Positions 35,749 through 44,763 of a stretch of DNA of 64,000 nt are shown here, piece by piece. Below the pieces are notes generated by a model. It had not been told where the DNA came from and ran no database searches. It worked only from the letters and a program-made list of their open reading frames with translations. A program made the position numbers and the translations under genes. The DNA comes from Mesorhizobium sp. YM1C-6-2. GTDB taxonomy: Bacteria; Pseudomonadota; Alphaproteobacteria; Rhizobiales; Rhizobiaceae. The DNA is taken from assembly GCF_003666685.1 (NCBI RefSeq), contig NZ_RCIZ01000003.1, positions 186,001 to 250,000 of the forward strand, read 5' to 3'. Every line of letters begins with the position of its first letter. Position 1 is the first letter of the stretch.

Positions 35749-37386
35749 ATGCCCCGTCTTGCAGGCGTCGATGCTGACGTCGAATACGATTATGTCGTGG
35801 TCGGCGCGGGTTCCGCCGGCTGCATCCTGGCGAACCGGCTTTCGGCCGATCCGAAGAACCGCGTCCTCGTGCTGGAGGCGGGCGGGCGCGACAATTGGGT
35901 GTGGTTCCATATCCCCGCCGGCTATCTCTTCGCCATCGGCAATCCGCGCGCCGACTGGTGCTTCCGCACCGAGGCGGAGCCCGGCCTCAATGGCCGCAGC
36001 CTCGCCTATCCGCGCGGCAAGGTGATCGGCGGCTCGTCGGCCATCAACGCGATGATCTACATGCGCGGCCAGGCCGGCGACTACGACCACTGGCGGCAGC
36101 TCGGCCTCACCGGCTGGGGCTGGGACGACGTGCTGCCCTATTTCAAGAAGCACGAGGACCATTTCCTCGGCGCGAGCGACGCGCACGCCGTCGGCGGCGA
36201 GCTGCGGATCGAGCCGCCGCGCGTGAAGTGGGAGATATTGGAGGCCTATCGGGAAGCGGCGGCAGAACGCGGGATAGCTGCGATCGACGACTTCAACTGC
36301 GGCGACAATGCCGGCTCCTGCTACTTCCACGTCAACCAGCGGCGCGGGCTGCGCTGGTCTTCCGCGACCGCCTTCCTGAAGCCTGTGCTGTCGCGACCGA
36401 ACCTTCATCTCCTCACCGAATGCCATGTCGAGAAACTGGCCTTCGAGGGGACACGCGCCAGCGGCGTCACCGTCCGGCACAAGGGAGCGACGCATACCGT
36501 CAGATGCCGCGGCGAGGTCACCCTCTCGTCCGGCTCGATCGGCTCCGTGGAGATCTTGCAGCGGTCGGGCATCGGCCCCGCCGACGTCCTGCGACAGGCC
36601 GGCGTCGAAGTGCTCAGGGAGATGCCGGGCGTCGGCGCCAATCTGCAGGATCATCTTCAGCTTCGCATCATCTACAAGCTTTCCAACGCCCGCACGATGA
36701 ACGAGACCTATCACTCGCTCGTGCGCCGCGGGTGGATGGGCGTCGAATATGCGCTGTTCCGGCGCGGGCCGCTGACCATGGCGCCGTCGCAACTCGGCGT
36801 CTTCGTGCGCTCGGAGCCCGAGCGCGAGCGGGCCAACCTGCAGTTCCACATCCAGCCGCTGTCGCTCGACAAGTTCGGGGATCCTCTGCATCGGTTCCCC
36901 GGCCTCACCACCAGCGTCTGTAACCTGCAACCGGAGAGCCGCGGCATGGTGCGCATCCGTTCCGCGGATCTCCACGACAAGCCGTTCATCGCGCCGAACT
37001 ATCTGTCGACGGAGGAGGACCGGCGCGTCGCGGCGCAGTCGATCCGCATCGCACGGCAGATCGCCAGGGCGCCGGCGCTCGATCGCTACAGGCCGGAGGA
37101 GTTCCTGCCCGGCCCCGGCGTACCCGACGAGGACGAGGCATTGGCGAAGGCGGCGGGTGACATCGGCACGACGATCTTCCATCCGGTCGGGACGGCGAAG
37201 ATGGGACTGGCGAGCGATCGTGGCGCGGTCGTCGACGAGCGCCTCAGGGTGATCGGGCTCGGCGGCTTGCGCGTGGTCGACGCGTCGGTGATGCCGACGA
37301 TCACCTCGGGCAACACCAATTCGCCGACGATGATGATCGCCGAGAAGGGCGCGTCGATGATCCTGGAAGACGCGCGCCAGGCCTGA
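35749..37386 (+). CDS. GMC family oxidoreductase (choline dehydrogenase-like)
   Basis: A 545-aa FAD alcohol dehydrogenase. The FAD motif YVVVGAGSAGCILANRLSAD is at about 15-34, GMC signature 1 is PRGKVIGGSSAINAMIYMRGQ, GMC signature 2 is SSGSIGSVEILQRSGIGP, and the catalytic His is in the C-terminal IFHPVGTAKMG, with VDASVMPTITSGNTNSPTMMIAEKG. The substrate is an unknown primary or sugar alcohol. It converges with the HMG-CoA lyase gene, with only a few bases between the stops. Confidence 0.88.
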   Translation: MPRLAGVDADVEYDYVVVGAGSAGCILANRLSADPKNRVLVLEAGGRDNWVWFHIPAGYLFAIGNPRADWCFRTEAEPGLNGRSLAYPRGKVIGGSSAINAMIYMRGQAGDYDHWRQLGLTGWGWDDVLPYFKKHEDHFLGASDAHAVGGELRIEPPRVKWEILEAYREAAAERGIAAIDDFNCGDNAGSCYFHVNQRRGLRWSSATAFLKPVLSRPNLHLLTECHVEKLAFEGTRASGVTVRHKGATHTVRCRGEVTLSSGSIGSVEILQRSGIGPADVLRQAGVEVLREMPGVGANLQDHLQLRIIYKLSNARTMNETYHSLVRRGWMGVEYALFRRGPLTMAPSQLGVFVRSEPERERANLQFHIQPLSLDKFGDPLHRFPGLTTSVCNLQPESRGMVRIRSADLHDKPFIAPNYLSTEEDRRVAAQSIRIARQIARAPALDRYRPEEFLPGPGVPDEDEALAKAAGDIGTTIFHPVGTAKMGLASDRGAVVDERLRVIGLGGLRVVDASVMPTITSGNTNSPTMMIAEKGASMILEDARQA

Positions 37387-37389
37387 CCG

Positions 37390-38346
37390 TCAGGAAGCCA
37401 CCTTCTGCTGGCGCTCGGGCGCAGGCAGGAGCACGTTGCCGCGGCCGGCGCGCAACAGCGCGCTGTCGAGCGCATGCGGGATGAACTCCTTGTGCACCCT
37501 GGCCACGTCGAGCAGCTTGTCGAGATCGATGCCCGTCTCGATGCCCATGCCGTGCAGCATGTTCACCATGTCCTCGGTCGCGATGTTGCCGGTTGCGCCC
37601 GGCGCGTAGGGACAGCCGCCCAGCCCGGCGACGCCTCCGTCGAAGCGGCTGACGCCCGCCTCCAGCGCGGCAAGCGTGTTCGCCAGAGCCATGTCGCGGG
37701 TGTTGTGGAGGTGCATGTTGAACGCCACCTCCGGATATCTCGCGACCATGTGCGAAACGACGTCGTGGACCAGCTTCGGGTTGGCGACGCCGATCGTGTC
37801 GGCGATCGAGATTTTGCGGACGCCAAGCTCGACGTAGCGGGCGGCGATGCGATCAAGCTGGTCCAGTCCCACCTGCCCTTCGAAGGGGCAGCCGAGCGCG
37901 CAGATCATGCTACCGTAGATCGTGAAGCCGTCTTCGGCCGCCAGCCTGGCCATGCCGGCGATCTCCTCGAGCGTCTGGTCGATCGACCGGTTGCCGTTGG
38001 CGCGGTTGTGGGATTCCGTCACCGACAGCATGAAGGAAACGCCGTCGATGCGGTCGCGGAAGCGGCGGGCGCGCTCCAGCCCGCGCATGTTCGGCACCAG
38101 CGCGCGATAGCTGACGCCGGGCACGATATCGATGCCGGCGACCACATCCTCCGCGTCCACGAATTGCGGGATGGCCTTCGGGTGCACGAAGGACGTCACC
38201 TGGATCGCCGGCAGGCCGGTGCGCGACAGCGCGTTGATGACCCTGATCTTGGTCTCGGTCGGGACGAACTGTTTTTCGGACTGGAAGCCGTCGCGCGGAC
38301 CGACCTCCATGAGGTGGACCTTCTTGACCTTGTCCGTCGCAAGCAT
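37390..38346 (-). CDS. Hydroxymethylglutaryl-CoA lyase
   Basis: A 318-aa HMGL-like TIM-barrel enzyme cleaving 3-hydroxy-3-methylglutaryl-CoA to acetyl-CoA and acetoacetate in leucine breakdown. Seen are LMEVGPRDGFQSEK with metal and catalytic residues, the NMHLHNTRDMALANTLAALEAG histidine pair, and the HMGL signature with its Cys, GVAGLGGCPYAPGATGN. The ATG at 38346 has a GGGAG site 8 bp upstream. The other leucine-degradation genes are not in the window. Confidence 0.85.
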   Translation of the reverse strand: MLATDKVKKVHLMEVGPRDGFQSEKQFVPTETKIRVINALSRTGLPAIQVTSFVHPKAIPQFVDAEDVVAGIDIVPGVSYRALVPNMRGLERARRFRDRIDGVSFMLSVTESHNRANGNRSIDQTLEEIAGMARLAAEDGFTIYGSMICALGCPFEGQVGLDQLDRIAARYVELGVRKISIADTIGVANPKLVHDVVSHMVARYPEVAFNMHLHNTRDMALANTLAALEAGVSRFDGGVAGLGGCPYAPGATGNIATEDMVNMLHGMGIETGIDLDKLLDVARVHKEFIPHALDSALLRAGRGNVLLPAPERQQKVAS

Positions 38347-38447
38347 CGTCAGAACTCCCGACACGTCTCTGTTCCGGTCATATGGTGTCGAGCGCAGCGA
38401 TGCAAAGGCGTGTTGCCGGAAGATCGACCGGCTGTCGGGGCCCAGCG

Positions 38448-39464
38448 TCAGACCTCGGCGCGTTCGCCCGTCTCGGACGAACGCAATATCGCGGCGATCA
38501 GGCGGTGCACCTTCAGCGCTTCGCGGCCGGTGACGGCGGGGTCGCGATCCCCTTCGATGGCGTCGAGGAAATCTTCGATAACGGCCCGGTGGTGATGATG
38601 CGGAAAGGCCATCGGGTCCGCGCCGGCGCCGCCGCCGAGCGCGCCGTCGTTGACGATCTCCTCGGTGCCGTCGTGGAAATGGGCGATCATCTTCGCGCCC
38701 TCGATGCGCGCCATGCCCTTGGTGCCGATGATGTCGACCGCGTCGGGAATGCCGGGATAGGCCGAGGTCGTTGCGCTGATCGCGCCGATGCCGCCATCCT
38801 CAAATCGGGTCGCGGCAAAGGCGAGGTCTTCCGTCTCCATCCTGTGCACCGGGCTGGTCGCGGCATAGCCGGTCACCTCGACCGGCAGGCCGGCCAGCGA
38901 GATCATCAGGTCGAGCGTGTGGATCGCCTGGGTGAGCAGCACGCCGCCACCGTCGCGCGCTCGCGTGCCGCGGCCGGGCTGATCGTAATAACTCTGCGGG
39001 CGCCAGTTGTAGAGCCGCGCCGAGGCGCTGACGATGTCGCCGAGGCGGCCCTCGCGGATGAGGCCGGCAAGTGCCGTGCTGATCGGGCGGAAGCGGTGCT
39101 GCAGAACGACGCCGAGCTTCACGCCGGCGTTTTCGGCAACGGCGACGAGGTCCTCGGCACGCTTGAGGCTGATCTCCAGCGGTTTTTCCAGCAGAACATG
39201 TTTGCCGGCTAGGGCCGCGCGGCGGACGAGATCGAGATGCGTGTTCGGCGGCGTCAGCAGCAGCACGGCGTCGATGGAAGCATCGGAGAAGATGGCGTCG
39301 GCGCTGTCGGCGAGAGCGAAGCCGTAGGTCTCAGCGAAGGCCTTCCGGCGCTGGGCACTTGGACTAAAGGCTGCCTTGACCTGGACGCGTTCTTTCAGAT
39401 CCTGAAGGCTCCTCGCATGGGGCGCCGACGCCATGCCGAGCCCGATGATGCCGATCTTCCTCAT
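38448..39464 (-). CDS. Gfo/Idh/MocA family oxidoreductase
   Basis: A 338-aa NAD(P)-dependent sugar-type dehydrogenase: Rossmann motif KIGIIGLGMASAPH (3-16), LLEKPLEISL with the EKP motif, and a C-terminal substrate domain. The sugar or sugar-acid substrate is unknown. It is transcribed divergently from the hexuronate operon and shares its promoter region, so a uronate or aldonate derivative is likely. A GGAGGA site precedes the ATG. Confidence 0.87.
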   Translation of the reverse strand: MRKIGIIGLGMASAPHARSLQDLKERVQVKAAFSPSAQRRKAFAETYGFALADSADAIFSDASIDAVLLLTPPNTHLDLVRRAALAGKHVLLEKPLEISLKRAEDLVAVAENAGVKLGVVLQHRFRPISTALAGLIREGRLGDIVSASARLYNWRPQSYYDQPGRGTRARDGGGVLLTQAIHTLDLMISLAGLPVEVTGYAATSPVHRMETEDLAFAATRFEDGGIGAISATTSAYPGIPDAVDIIGTKGMARIEGAKMIAHFHDGTEEIVNDGALGGGAGADPMAFPHHHHRAVIEDFLDAIEGDRDPAVTGREALKVHRLIAAILRSSETGERAEV

Positions 39465-39508
39465 GCGATGTTCCTCCGAGGCCGGCACGATAGCTTCCCG
39501 AAAGTCAT

Positions 39509-39533
39509 CATACAACCTTGTGATTTTTGTATG
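39509..39533. promoter_or_regulatory. Inverted repeat CATACAA-N11-TTGTATG, candidate GntR operator
   Basis: Seven-base arms at 39509-39515 and 39527-39533 lie in the 125-bp divergent promoter between the Gfo/Idh gene and uxaC. The AT-rich dyad fits an FCD-type GntR site, and such a regulator is encoded inside the operon at 43970. Confidence 0.5.
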
Positions 39534-39589
39534 TTGACATTGCCGTAAGCTCGCCAATACGGTTGCGCCCGGGGAGGAAGTCTGGACCG

Positions 39590-40999
39590 ATGGGCGCATT
39601 GATCGCCGACGATCTTCTGTTTCCGGCCGAAGCGGGCCCGCGCCAGGTGGCGCGCGATCTCTACGCCGCGGTCAGGAATCTGCCGATCGTCAGTCCGCAC
39701 GGCCACACCGATCCCAGCTGGTATGCGCTCGACGAGCCTTTTCCGGATCCGGCGCAGCTTCTGATCGTGCCCGATCACTACATTTTCCGCATGCTGTTCA
39801 GCCAAGGCATCCGGCTGGAGGACCTTGGCGTGCCGACGCTGGACGGCTCGCCGGTAGAGACGGACGGCCGCACCATCTGGCGGCGTTTCGCCGAGAACTA
39901 TTTTCTCTTTCGCGGCACGCCGACCCGGCTCTGGTTCGACTACACGCTGGAGCATCTCTTCGGCATCGCGGAGCCGCTGTCGGCCGCCACCGCGGACGCG
40001 CACTACGACAGGATCGCGGCGCTGCTTGCGACCGACGACTATCGTCCGCGCGCTTTGTTCAAGCGCTTCAACATCGAGGCGATCGCCACCACCGAGGGCG
40101 CGCTCGACGATTTGAAATGGCATCGGATGATCCGCGACAGCGGCTGGGACGGGCGCGTGGTGACGGCCTACCGGCCCGATGCCGTGGTCGATCCTGATTT
40201 CGAAGGTTTTGCCGCCAATCTCGACAGGCTCGGCGAGATCACCGGCTCCGACACCGGCACATGGTCGGGCTATCTTGATGCCCACCGACGGCGGCGCGCC
40301 TATTTCAAGGAGTTCGGCGCGACGTCGTCGGATCACGGCCATCTGACAGCAGAGACGGCGAACCTGTCCGACGCAGCAGCGGCGGAACTGTTCAACCGCA
40401 TCCGGCGCGGCTCGGAAGACGAGCGCGAGCGGCGGCTCTTCCGCGCACAGATGCTGACCGAGATGGCGAAGATGAGCCTCGACGACGGGCTGGTCCTGCA
40501 GATCCATCCGGGCTCCTGGCGCAACCATTCGCCGGCGATGATGCAGAGGTTCGGACGCGACAAGGGTTTCGACATACCGACGCGTACCGACTACGTCGCG
40601 GCGCTGAAGCCGCTGCTCGACGCGGTCGGCACGGAGCCCCGCCTTTCCGTCATCGTCTTCACGCTGGACGAGACGAGCTATGCGCGCGAACTCGCTCCGC
40701 TCGCCGGCGTCTATCCGGCGCTGAGGCTCGGGCCCGCATGGTGGTTCCACGACAGCCCCGAGGGCATGCGCCGCTTCCGCGAGATGACGACGGAGACGGC
40801 GGGTTTCTACAACACCGTCGGCTTCAACGACGACACTCGCGCCTTTCCATCCATACCGGCCCGTCACGACGTGGCGCGCCGGGTCGATTGCGCATTTCTC
40901 GCACGCCTCGTCTCGGAGCATCGGCTGAGGGAGGACGAGGCGCACGAGCTTGCGCAGGAACTGGCCTATACGCTGGCGAAGAAGGCGTACCGGCTCTAG
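39590..40999 (+). CDS. uxaC: Glucuronate isomerase
   Basis: The 469-aa UxaC isomerises D-glucuronate to D-fructuronate (and galacturonate to tagaturonate). It shows SPHGHTDPSWYALDEPF with metal-binding His residues, DHYIFRMLFSQGI, TRLWFDYTLEHLFG, RFNIEAIATTEGALDDL, and LGPAWWFHDSPEGMRRFRE near the C-terminus. It is the first gene of the hexuronate operon and starts the glucuronate branch. Confidence 0.95.
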   Translation: MGALIADDLLFPAEAGPRQVARDLYAAVRNLPIVSPHGHTDPSWYALDEPFPDPAQLLIVPDHYIFRMLFSQGIRLEDLGVPTLDGSPVETDGRTIWRRFAENYFLFRGTPTRLWFDYTLEHLFGIAEPLSAATADAHYDRIAALLATDDYRPRALFKRFNIEAIATTEGALDDLKWHRMIRDSGWDGRVVTAYRPDAVVDPDFEGFAANLDRLGEITGSDTGTWSGYLDAHRRRRAYFKEFGATSSDHGHLTAETANLSDAAAAELFNRIRRGSEDERERRLFRAQMLTEMAKMSLDDGLVLQIHPGSWRNHSPAMMQRFGRDKGFDIPTRTDYVAALKPLLDAVGTEPRLSVIVFTLDETSYARELAPLAGVYPALRLGPAWWFHDSPEGMRRFREMTTETAGFYNTVGFNDDTRAFPSIPARHDVARRVDCAFLARLVSEHRLREDEAHELAQELAYTLAKKAYRL

Positions 41000-41036
41000 C
41001 GGGCAATGGCGCCCGACATGCAAACGGGAGGAGACC

Positions 41037-42014
41037 ATGTTGCATTTCACGAAACTGGCAGGGACGGCGCTTGCCGCCGCGACCTTGCTGGTCGGGGCGG
41101 CCAATGCCCAGACGGTGCTGCGTTCGTCCGACACGCATCCCGACGGCTATCCGACCGTCGAGGCGGTGAAGTATTTCGGCGACCTGATCAAGGAGCGGAC
41201 CGACGGCCGCTATTCGGTCGAGGTCTATCACTCGGCTCAGCTCGGTCAGGAGGCCGACACGATCGAGCAGGTGCGCTCGGGCGTCATCGACCTCAACCGC
41301 GTCTCGATGGCGCCTTGGAACAGCCTGGTGCCGCTGACCATGATCCCGTCGCTGCCCTATCTCTTTACCTCGCCGGACCATGCACGCAAGGTGATGGCGA
41401 GCGAGATCGGCGACGAGATCGCCAAGGGTTTCGAGCAGCACGGCGTGGTCGTCATCGCCTATTATGACGGCGGCTCGCGCTCCTTCTACAACTCGAAGAA
41501 ACCGGTCAACACCGTTGCCGATCTGGCCGGCCTGAAGTTCCGCGTCATCCAGTCGGACGTCTTCGTCGACATGGTCGGCGCGCTCGGCGCCACCGCCACG
41601 CCGATGCCTTATGGCGAGGTCTATTCCTCGATCGAGACGGGCGTCATCGACGGCGCGGAGAACAACTTCCCGAGCTACGAGTCGGCGAAGCATTTCGAGG
41701 TTGCGAAGAACTATTCGCTCGACGAGCATACCATCGTGCCGGAGGTGTTCGTGATGTCGAAGATGGCATGGGACAAGCTCAGCGACGAGGATAAGGCGAT
41801 CTTCCGGCAGGCCGGCAAGGAGTCCATGGAGAAGCAGTGGGAGCTGTGGGACGCCCGCGTCGCCGAATCCCGCAAGATCGTCGAGGATGCCGGTTCGCAG
41901 ATCACCACCCCGGACAAGCAGCCCTTCATCGACGCGATGAAGCCGGTCTACGAAAAGTACGTCAACACGCCGGAGCTGAAGGATCTCGTCGCCCGCATCC
42001 AGGCGGTGAAATAG
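41037..42014 (+). CDS. TRAP transporter substrate-binding protein (DctP family)
   Basis: A 325-aa periplasmic protein with a signal peptide (about 1-24, ending AANAQ). The mature DctP fold shows LRSSDTHPDGYPTVEAVKYFGD, the Arg-containing ligand segment LAGLKFRVIQSDVFVDMVGALGATATPMPYGEVYSSIETGVIDGAENNFPSYES, and a helical C-terminus. The solute is probably a hexuronate, given uxaC upstream and kduID/uxuBA downstream. A GGGAGGAG site precedes the ATG. A strong hairpin follows the gene. Confidence 0.9.
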   Translation: MLHFTKLAGTALAAATLLVGAANAQTVLRSSDTHPDGYPTVEAVKYFGDLIKERTDGRYSVEVYHSAQLGQEADTIEQVRSGVIDLNRVSMAPWNSLVPLTMIPSLPYLFTSPDHARKVMASEIGDEIAKGFEQHGVVVIAYYDGGSRSFYNSKKPVNTVADLAGLKFRVIQSDVFVDMVGALGATATPMPYGEVYSSIETGVIDGAENNFPSYESAKHFEVAKNYSLDEHTIVPEVFVMSKMAWDKLSDEDKAIFRQAGKESMEKQWELWDARVAESRKIVEDAGSQITTPDKQPFIDAMKPVYEKYVNTPELKDLVARIQAVK

Positions 42015-42020
42015 TACCGG

Positions 42021-42066
42021 AAAGGTCCGGGCCCCGGGTGGAAATCCTGGCCCGGACCTTTCTTCC
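42021..42066 (+). terminator. Intercistronic hairpin between dctP and dctQ
   Basis: AAAGGTCCGGGCC (42021-42033) pairs perfectly with GGCCCGGACCTTT (42049-42061), a 13-bp stem followed by CTTCC. In TRAP operons such elements let the binding protein be made in excess of the membrane subunits. Confidence 0.65.
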
Positions 42067-42090
42067 GTCCACGTTTCCAGGAGCGGACCA

Positions 42091-42678
42091 GTGCAAGAAC
42101 CGATCAGCGCAGCCGAGCCGGACTTGACCCAGCGCCCACGCATGGCCGCCGTCGGCCGCACTCTGACCTTCCTGTCCAACGCGGCGCTCTATGCCGCCGG
42201 CGCCGGGCTCGTCGCCATGACGCTGATCGTCGGCTGGCAGGTCTTCCTGCGCTACGTGCTGAACTGGAGCAATGCCTGGACCGAGCTCTCGTCGATCATC
42301 ATCATGAGCTGGTTCATCTTCCTCGGCGCGGCTGTCGGCGTGCGCGAGAACTACCATCTCGGCTTCGATGTGCTGCTCTATGTGCTGCCGCCCGGCTCGA
42401 AGAAGGTGTTGCGCACCCTGTCCGACCTCGTCGTGTTTGCCTTCGCCTTCGGCATGATCTGGTACGGCATCGTGCTGATGCGGCTGCAGTGGGAGGAGGT
42501 CATGCCCGGCCTCGGCATATCGGGCTCGTTCAAATACATGCCGCTGACGGGGGGCGGCGTGCTGATCCTGTTGTTCTCGCTGGAGCGGATCGTGCTGCGC
42601 TGGTCCGGGGTGGATGTCGACCACGACGCCGAAGCGGACGACGAAGTGCCCTCGCTGGCCCAGGTCAAGGAGGCCTGA
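42091..42678 (+). CDS. TRAP transporter small permease (DctQ family)
   Basis: The 195-aa protein has four membrane helices (about 30-50, 65-85, 105-125, 145-165), with GWQVFLRYVLNWSNAWTEL as the family hallmark. It uses a GTG start behind CAGGAG. It joins DctM to form the sodium-driven hexuronate importer. Its stop is one base before the dctM start. Confidence 0.88.
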   Translation: MQEPISAAEPDLTQRPRMAAVGRTLTFLSNAALYAAGAGLVAMTLIVGWQVFLRYVLNWSNAWTELSSIIIMSWFIFLGAAVGVRENYHLGFDVLLYVLPPGSKKVLRTLSDLVVFAFAFGMIWYGIVLMRLQWEEVMPGLGISGSFKYMPLTGGGVLILLFSLERIVLRWSGVDVDHDAEADDEVPSLAQVKEA

Positions 42679-42679
42679 G

Positions 42680-43960
42680 ATGGCGTCGCTCATCCTGTTC
42701 GGCGTCTTCACGCTCTTGATGCTGATCGGCACGCCGATCGCCTTCTGCCTGGGCGCCGCCAGCTTCGCGGCGATCCTCTATATGGGCCTGCCGCCGCTGG
42801 TCATCTTCCAGCAGATGAATTCGGGCATGAGCGTCTTCACGCTGCTTGCCATCCCCTTCTTCATCTATGCCGGCGACCTGATGGTGCGCGGTGGCATCGC
42901 CCAGCGCATCGTCGCCTTCGCCGGTTCGCTCGTCGGGCATCTGCGCGGCGGGCTCGGCCAGGTGAACATCGCGGCGTCCACCCTGTTCGGTGGCATCTCC
43001 GGCTCGGCCGTGGCGGAGGCGGCCGCCGTCGGCGGGCTGATGATTCCGCAGATGAAGGCGCGTGGGTATGGAGCCGACTACGCGGTCAACGTCACCTCGA
43101 TGGCGGCGCTGATCGCACTCCTGCTGCCGCCCTCGCACAACATGATCATCTATTCGATCTCGGCGGGCGGAAAAATCTCGATCGCCGACCTCTTCACCGC
43201 CGGCATCATCCCTGGCCTGCTGCTTGCGGCTTCGCTGATGGTGACAGCCTACGTCGTCGCCCGCAGGCGCGGCTATCCGACCGAAGCCTTTCCAGGCTTT
43301 GCGCGGGTTGGCTGGTTCCTGCTCAATTCGCTGCCGGGACTGCTGCTGATTGGCATCATCTTCGGCGGCGTCCGCTCGGGCATCTTCACGGCGACGGAAA
43401 GCTCCTGCATCGCGGTCTTCTACGCGGTGCTGGTCACGATCACCGTCTACCGCTCGCTCGGCTGGCGCAATTTCGTCGACGCCACGCTGGGCGCCGTGCG
43501 CACCACGGCGATGATCCTGCTGATCATCGGAACGGCGGCGTCCTTCGCCTGGTTGATGGCCTATCTCAGGATACCCGCCCTGCTGATCGACTGGATGGGT
43601 ACGATCTCGGAAAATCCGCTGGTCGTCCTGCTCCTGATCAACGTCATCCTGCTCCTGCTCGGCACCTTCATGGACATGGGGCCGACGATCATCATCGCGA
43701 CGCCGATCTTTCTGCCGGTCGCCGCGCATTACGGCATCGACCCGGTGCATTTCGGCGTCATCCTGATCCTCAATCTCGGCATCGGCCTGAACACGCCGCC
43801 GGTGGGTGCGGTGCAGTTCGTCGCCTGCGCGGTCGGAAAGATCACGGTCTGGGAAGCGATGCGCTCGATCTGGCCGTTCTACGCGGCGGGAATCGTGGTA
43901 CTCGGGCTCGTCACCTACATCCCGGCGCTGTCGCTCTGGCTGCCCGGCGTGTTCAAATAG
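42680..43960 (+). CDS. TRAP transporter large permease (DctM family)
   Basis: The 426-aa, roughly 12-helix protein carries family signatures GTPIAFCLG, SVFTLLAIPFFIYAGDLM, TLFGGISGSAVAEAAAVGGLMIPQM, LLLGTFMDMGPTIIIATPIFLPV, and LGIGLNTPPVGAVQFVACAVG. It is the transport channel of the hexuronate TRAP system. The start overlaps the end region of dctQ with a one-base gap. Confidence 0.92.
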   Translation: MASLILFGVFTLLMLIGTPIAFCLGAASFAAILYMGLPPLVIFQQMNSGMSVFTLLAIPFFIYAGDLMVRGGIAQRIVAFAGSLVGHLRGGLGQVNIAASTLFGGISGSAVAEAAAVGGLMIPQMKARGYGADYAVNVTSMAALIALLLPPSHNMIIYSISAGGKISIADLFTAGIIPGLLLAASLMVTAYVVARRRGYPTEAFPGFARVGWFLLNSLPGLLLIGIIFGGVRSGIFTATESSCIAVFYAVLVTITVYRSLGWRNFVDATLGAVRTTAMILLIIGTAASFAWLMAYLRIPALLIDWMGTISENPLVVLLLINVILLLLGTFMDMGPTIIIATPIFLPVAAHYGIDPVHFGVILILNLGIGLNTPPVGAVQFVACAVGKITVWEAMRSIWPFYAAGIVVLGLVTYIPALSLWLPGVFK

Positions 43961-43969
43961 GAGACGGAC

Positions 43970-44737
43970 ATGGCCGACGCCGCCCCGGAGATCCGGATCG
44001 AACGCAAGCCCAAGCTCTCGGAGCATGTGGTGTCGGCGCTGCGCGACCAGATCTTGGGCGGGCAGATCCAGCCGGGGCAGAAACTGCCGACCGAGGGCCA
44101 GATGACCGAAACCTTCGGGGTCAGCCGCACCGTGATCCGTGAGGCGATGGCAAGCCTTGCCGCGGACGGGTTGGTGGAGTCGCGGCAAGGGGCCGGCGTG
44201 TTCGTGCTTGAACATCCGACCCTGGCCTTCGGCTCGTTCAACCAGGATATCAGGAAGGTCAGCCAGGCGATCAACGTGCTTGAAGTGCGCATGGGCATCG
44301 AGATAGAGAGCGCCGGACTGGCGGCACAGCGCCACAACGCCGCGCAGGAGGCCCGCATCCAGGAGGCCTTCTTCGAATTCGAGCGGCTGCTCAATCTCGG
44401 CGAACCGACCGGGAAGGCCGATTTCGCCTTCCACCGCGAGATCGCATCGGCGACCAACAATCCTTTCTATGTCGAGATAATCGATGCGCTCGGCGACCGC
44501 ACCATACCCTGCGACCGGAATTCGCCCTGGTATTCGGTGGAGGTGCTTTCGACCGAATATCTGACCGGCCTGCAGAGGGAACATCTGCTGATCCTCAAGG
44601 CGATCTCGGCGAGCGACGCCGACGCAGCCCGCGCGGCCATGCGCGCGCATCTCGTCGCCGCGCAGCACCGCTACCGGCAACGGCTGACCAGCCAGCAGGC
44701 GGAATATCTGGCCGCCATGCGGACCAAGGCGATCTGA
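43970..44737 (+). CDS. FadR/GntR family (FCD) regulator of the hexuronate operon
   Basis: The 255-aa protein has a winged helix at about residues 14-80 (LSEHVVSALRDQILGGQIQPGQKLPTEGQMTETFGVSRTVIREAMASLAADGLV) and a C-terminal FCD domain with metal-ligand-like FHREIASATNNPF and the terminal helical bundle. It probably represses the operon and is released by a uronate or KDG intermediate. The inverted repeat before uxaC is the best candidate binding site. Confidence 0.87.
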   Translation: MADAAPEIRIERKPKLSEHVVSALRDQILGGQIQPGQKLPTEGQMTETFGVSRTVIREAMASLAADGLVESRQGAGVFVLEHPTLAFGSFNQDIRKVSQAINVLEVRMGIEIESAGLAAQRHNAAQEARIQEAFFEFERLLNLGEPTGKADFAFHREIASATNNPFYVEIIDALGDRTIPCDRNSPWYSVEVLSTEYLTGLQREHLLILKAISASDADAARAAMRAHLVAAQHRYRQRLTSQQAEYLAAMRTKAI

Positions 44738-44763
44738 CAAGCAAGGAAAGCAACACCAGCGAC

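Noticed and set aside
42665-44740. 691-codon open frame on the minus strand across dctM and the GntR gene
   Set aside because: Antisense to two genes with clear families; the product is Arg/Asp/Gln-rich shadow sequence.
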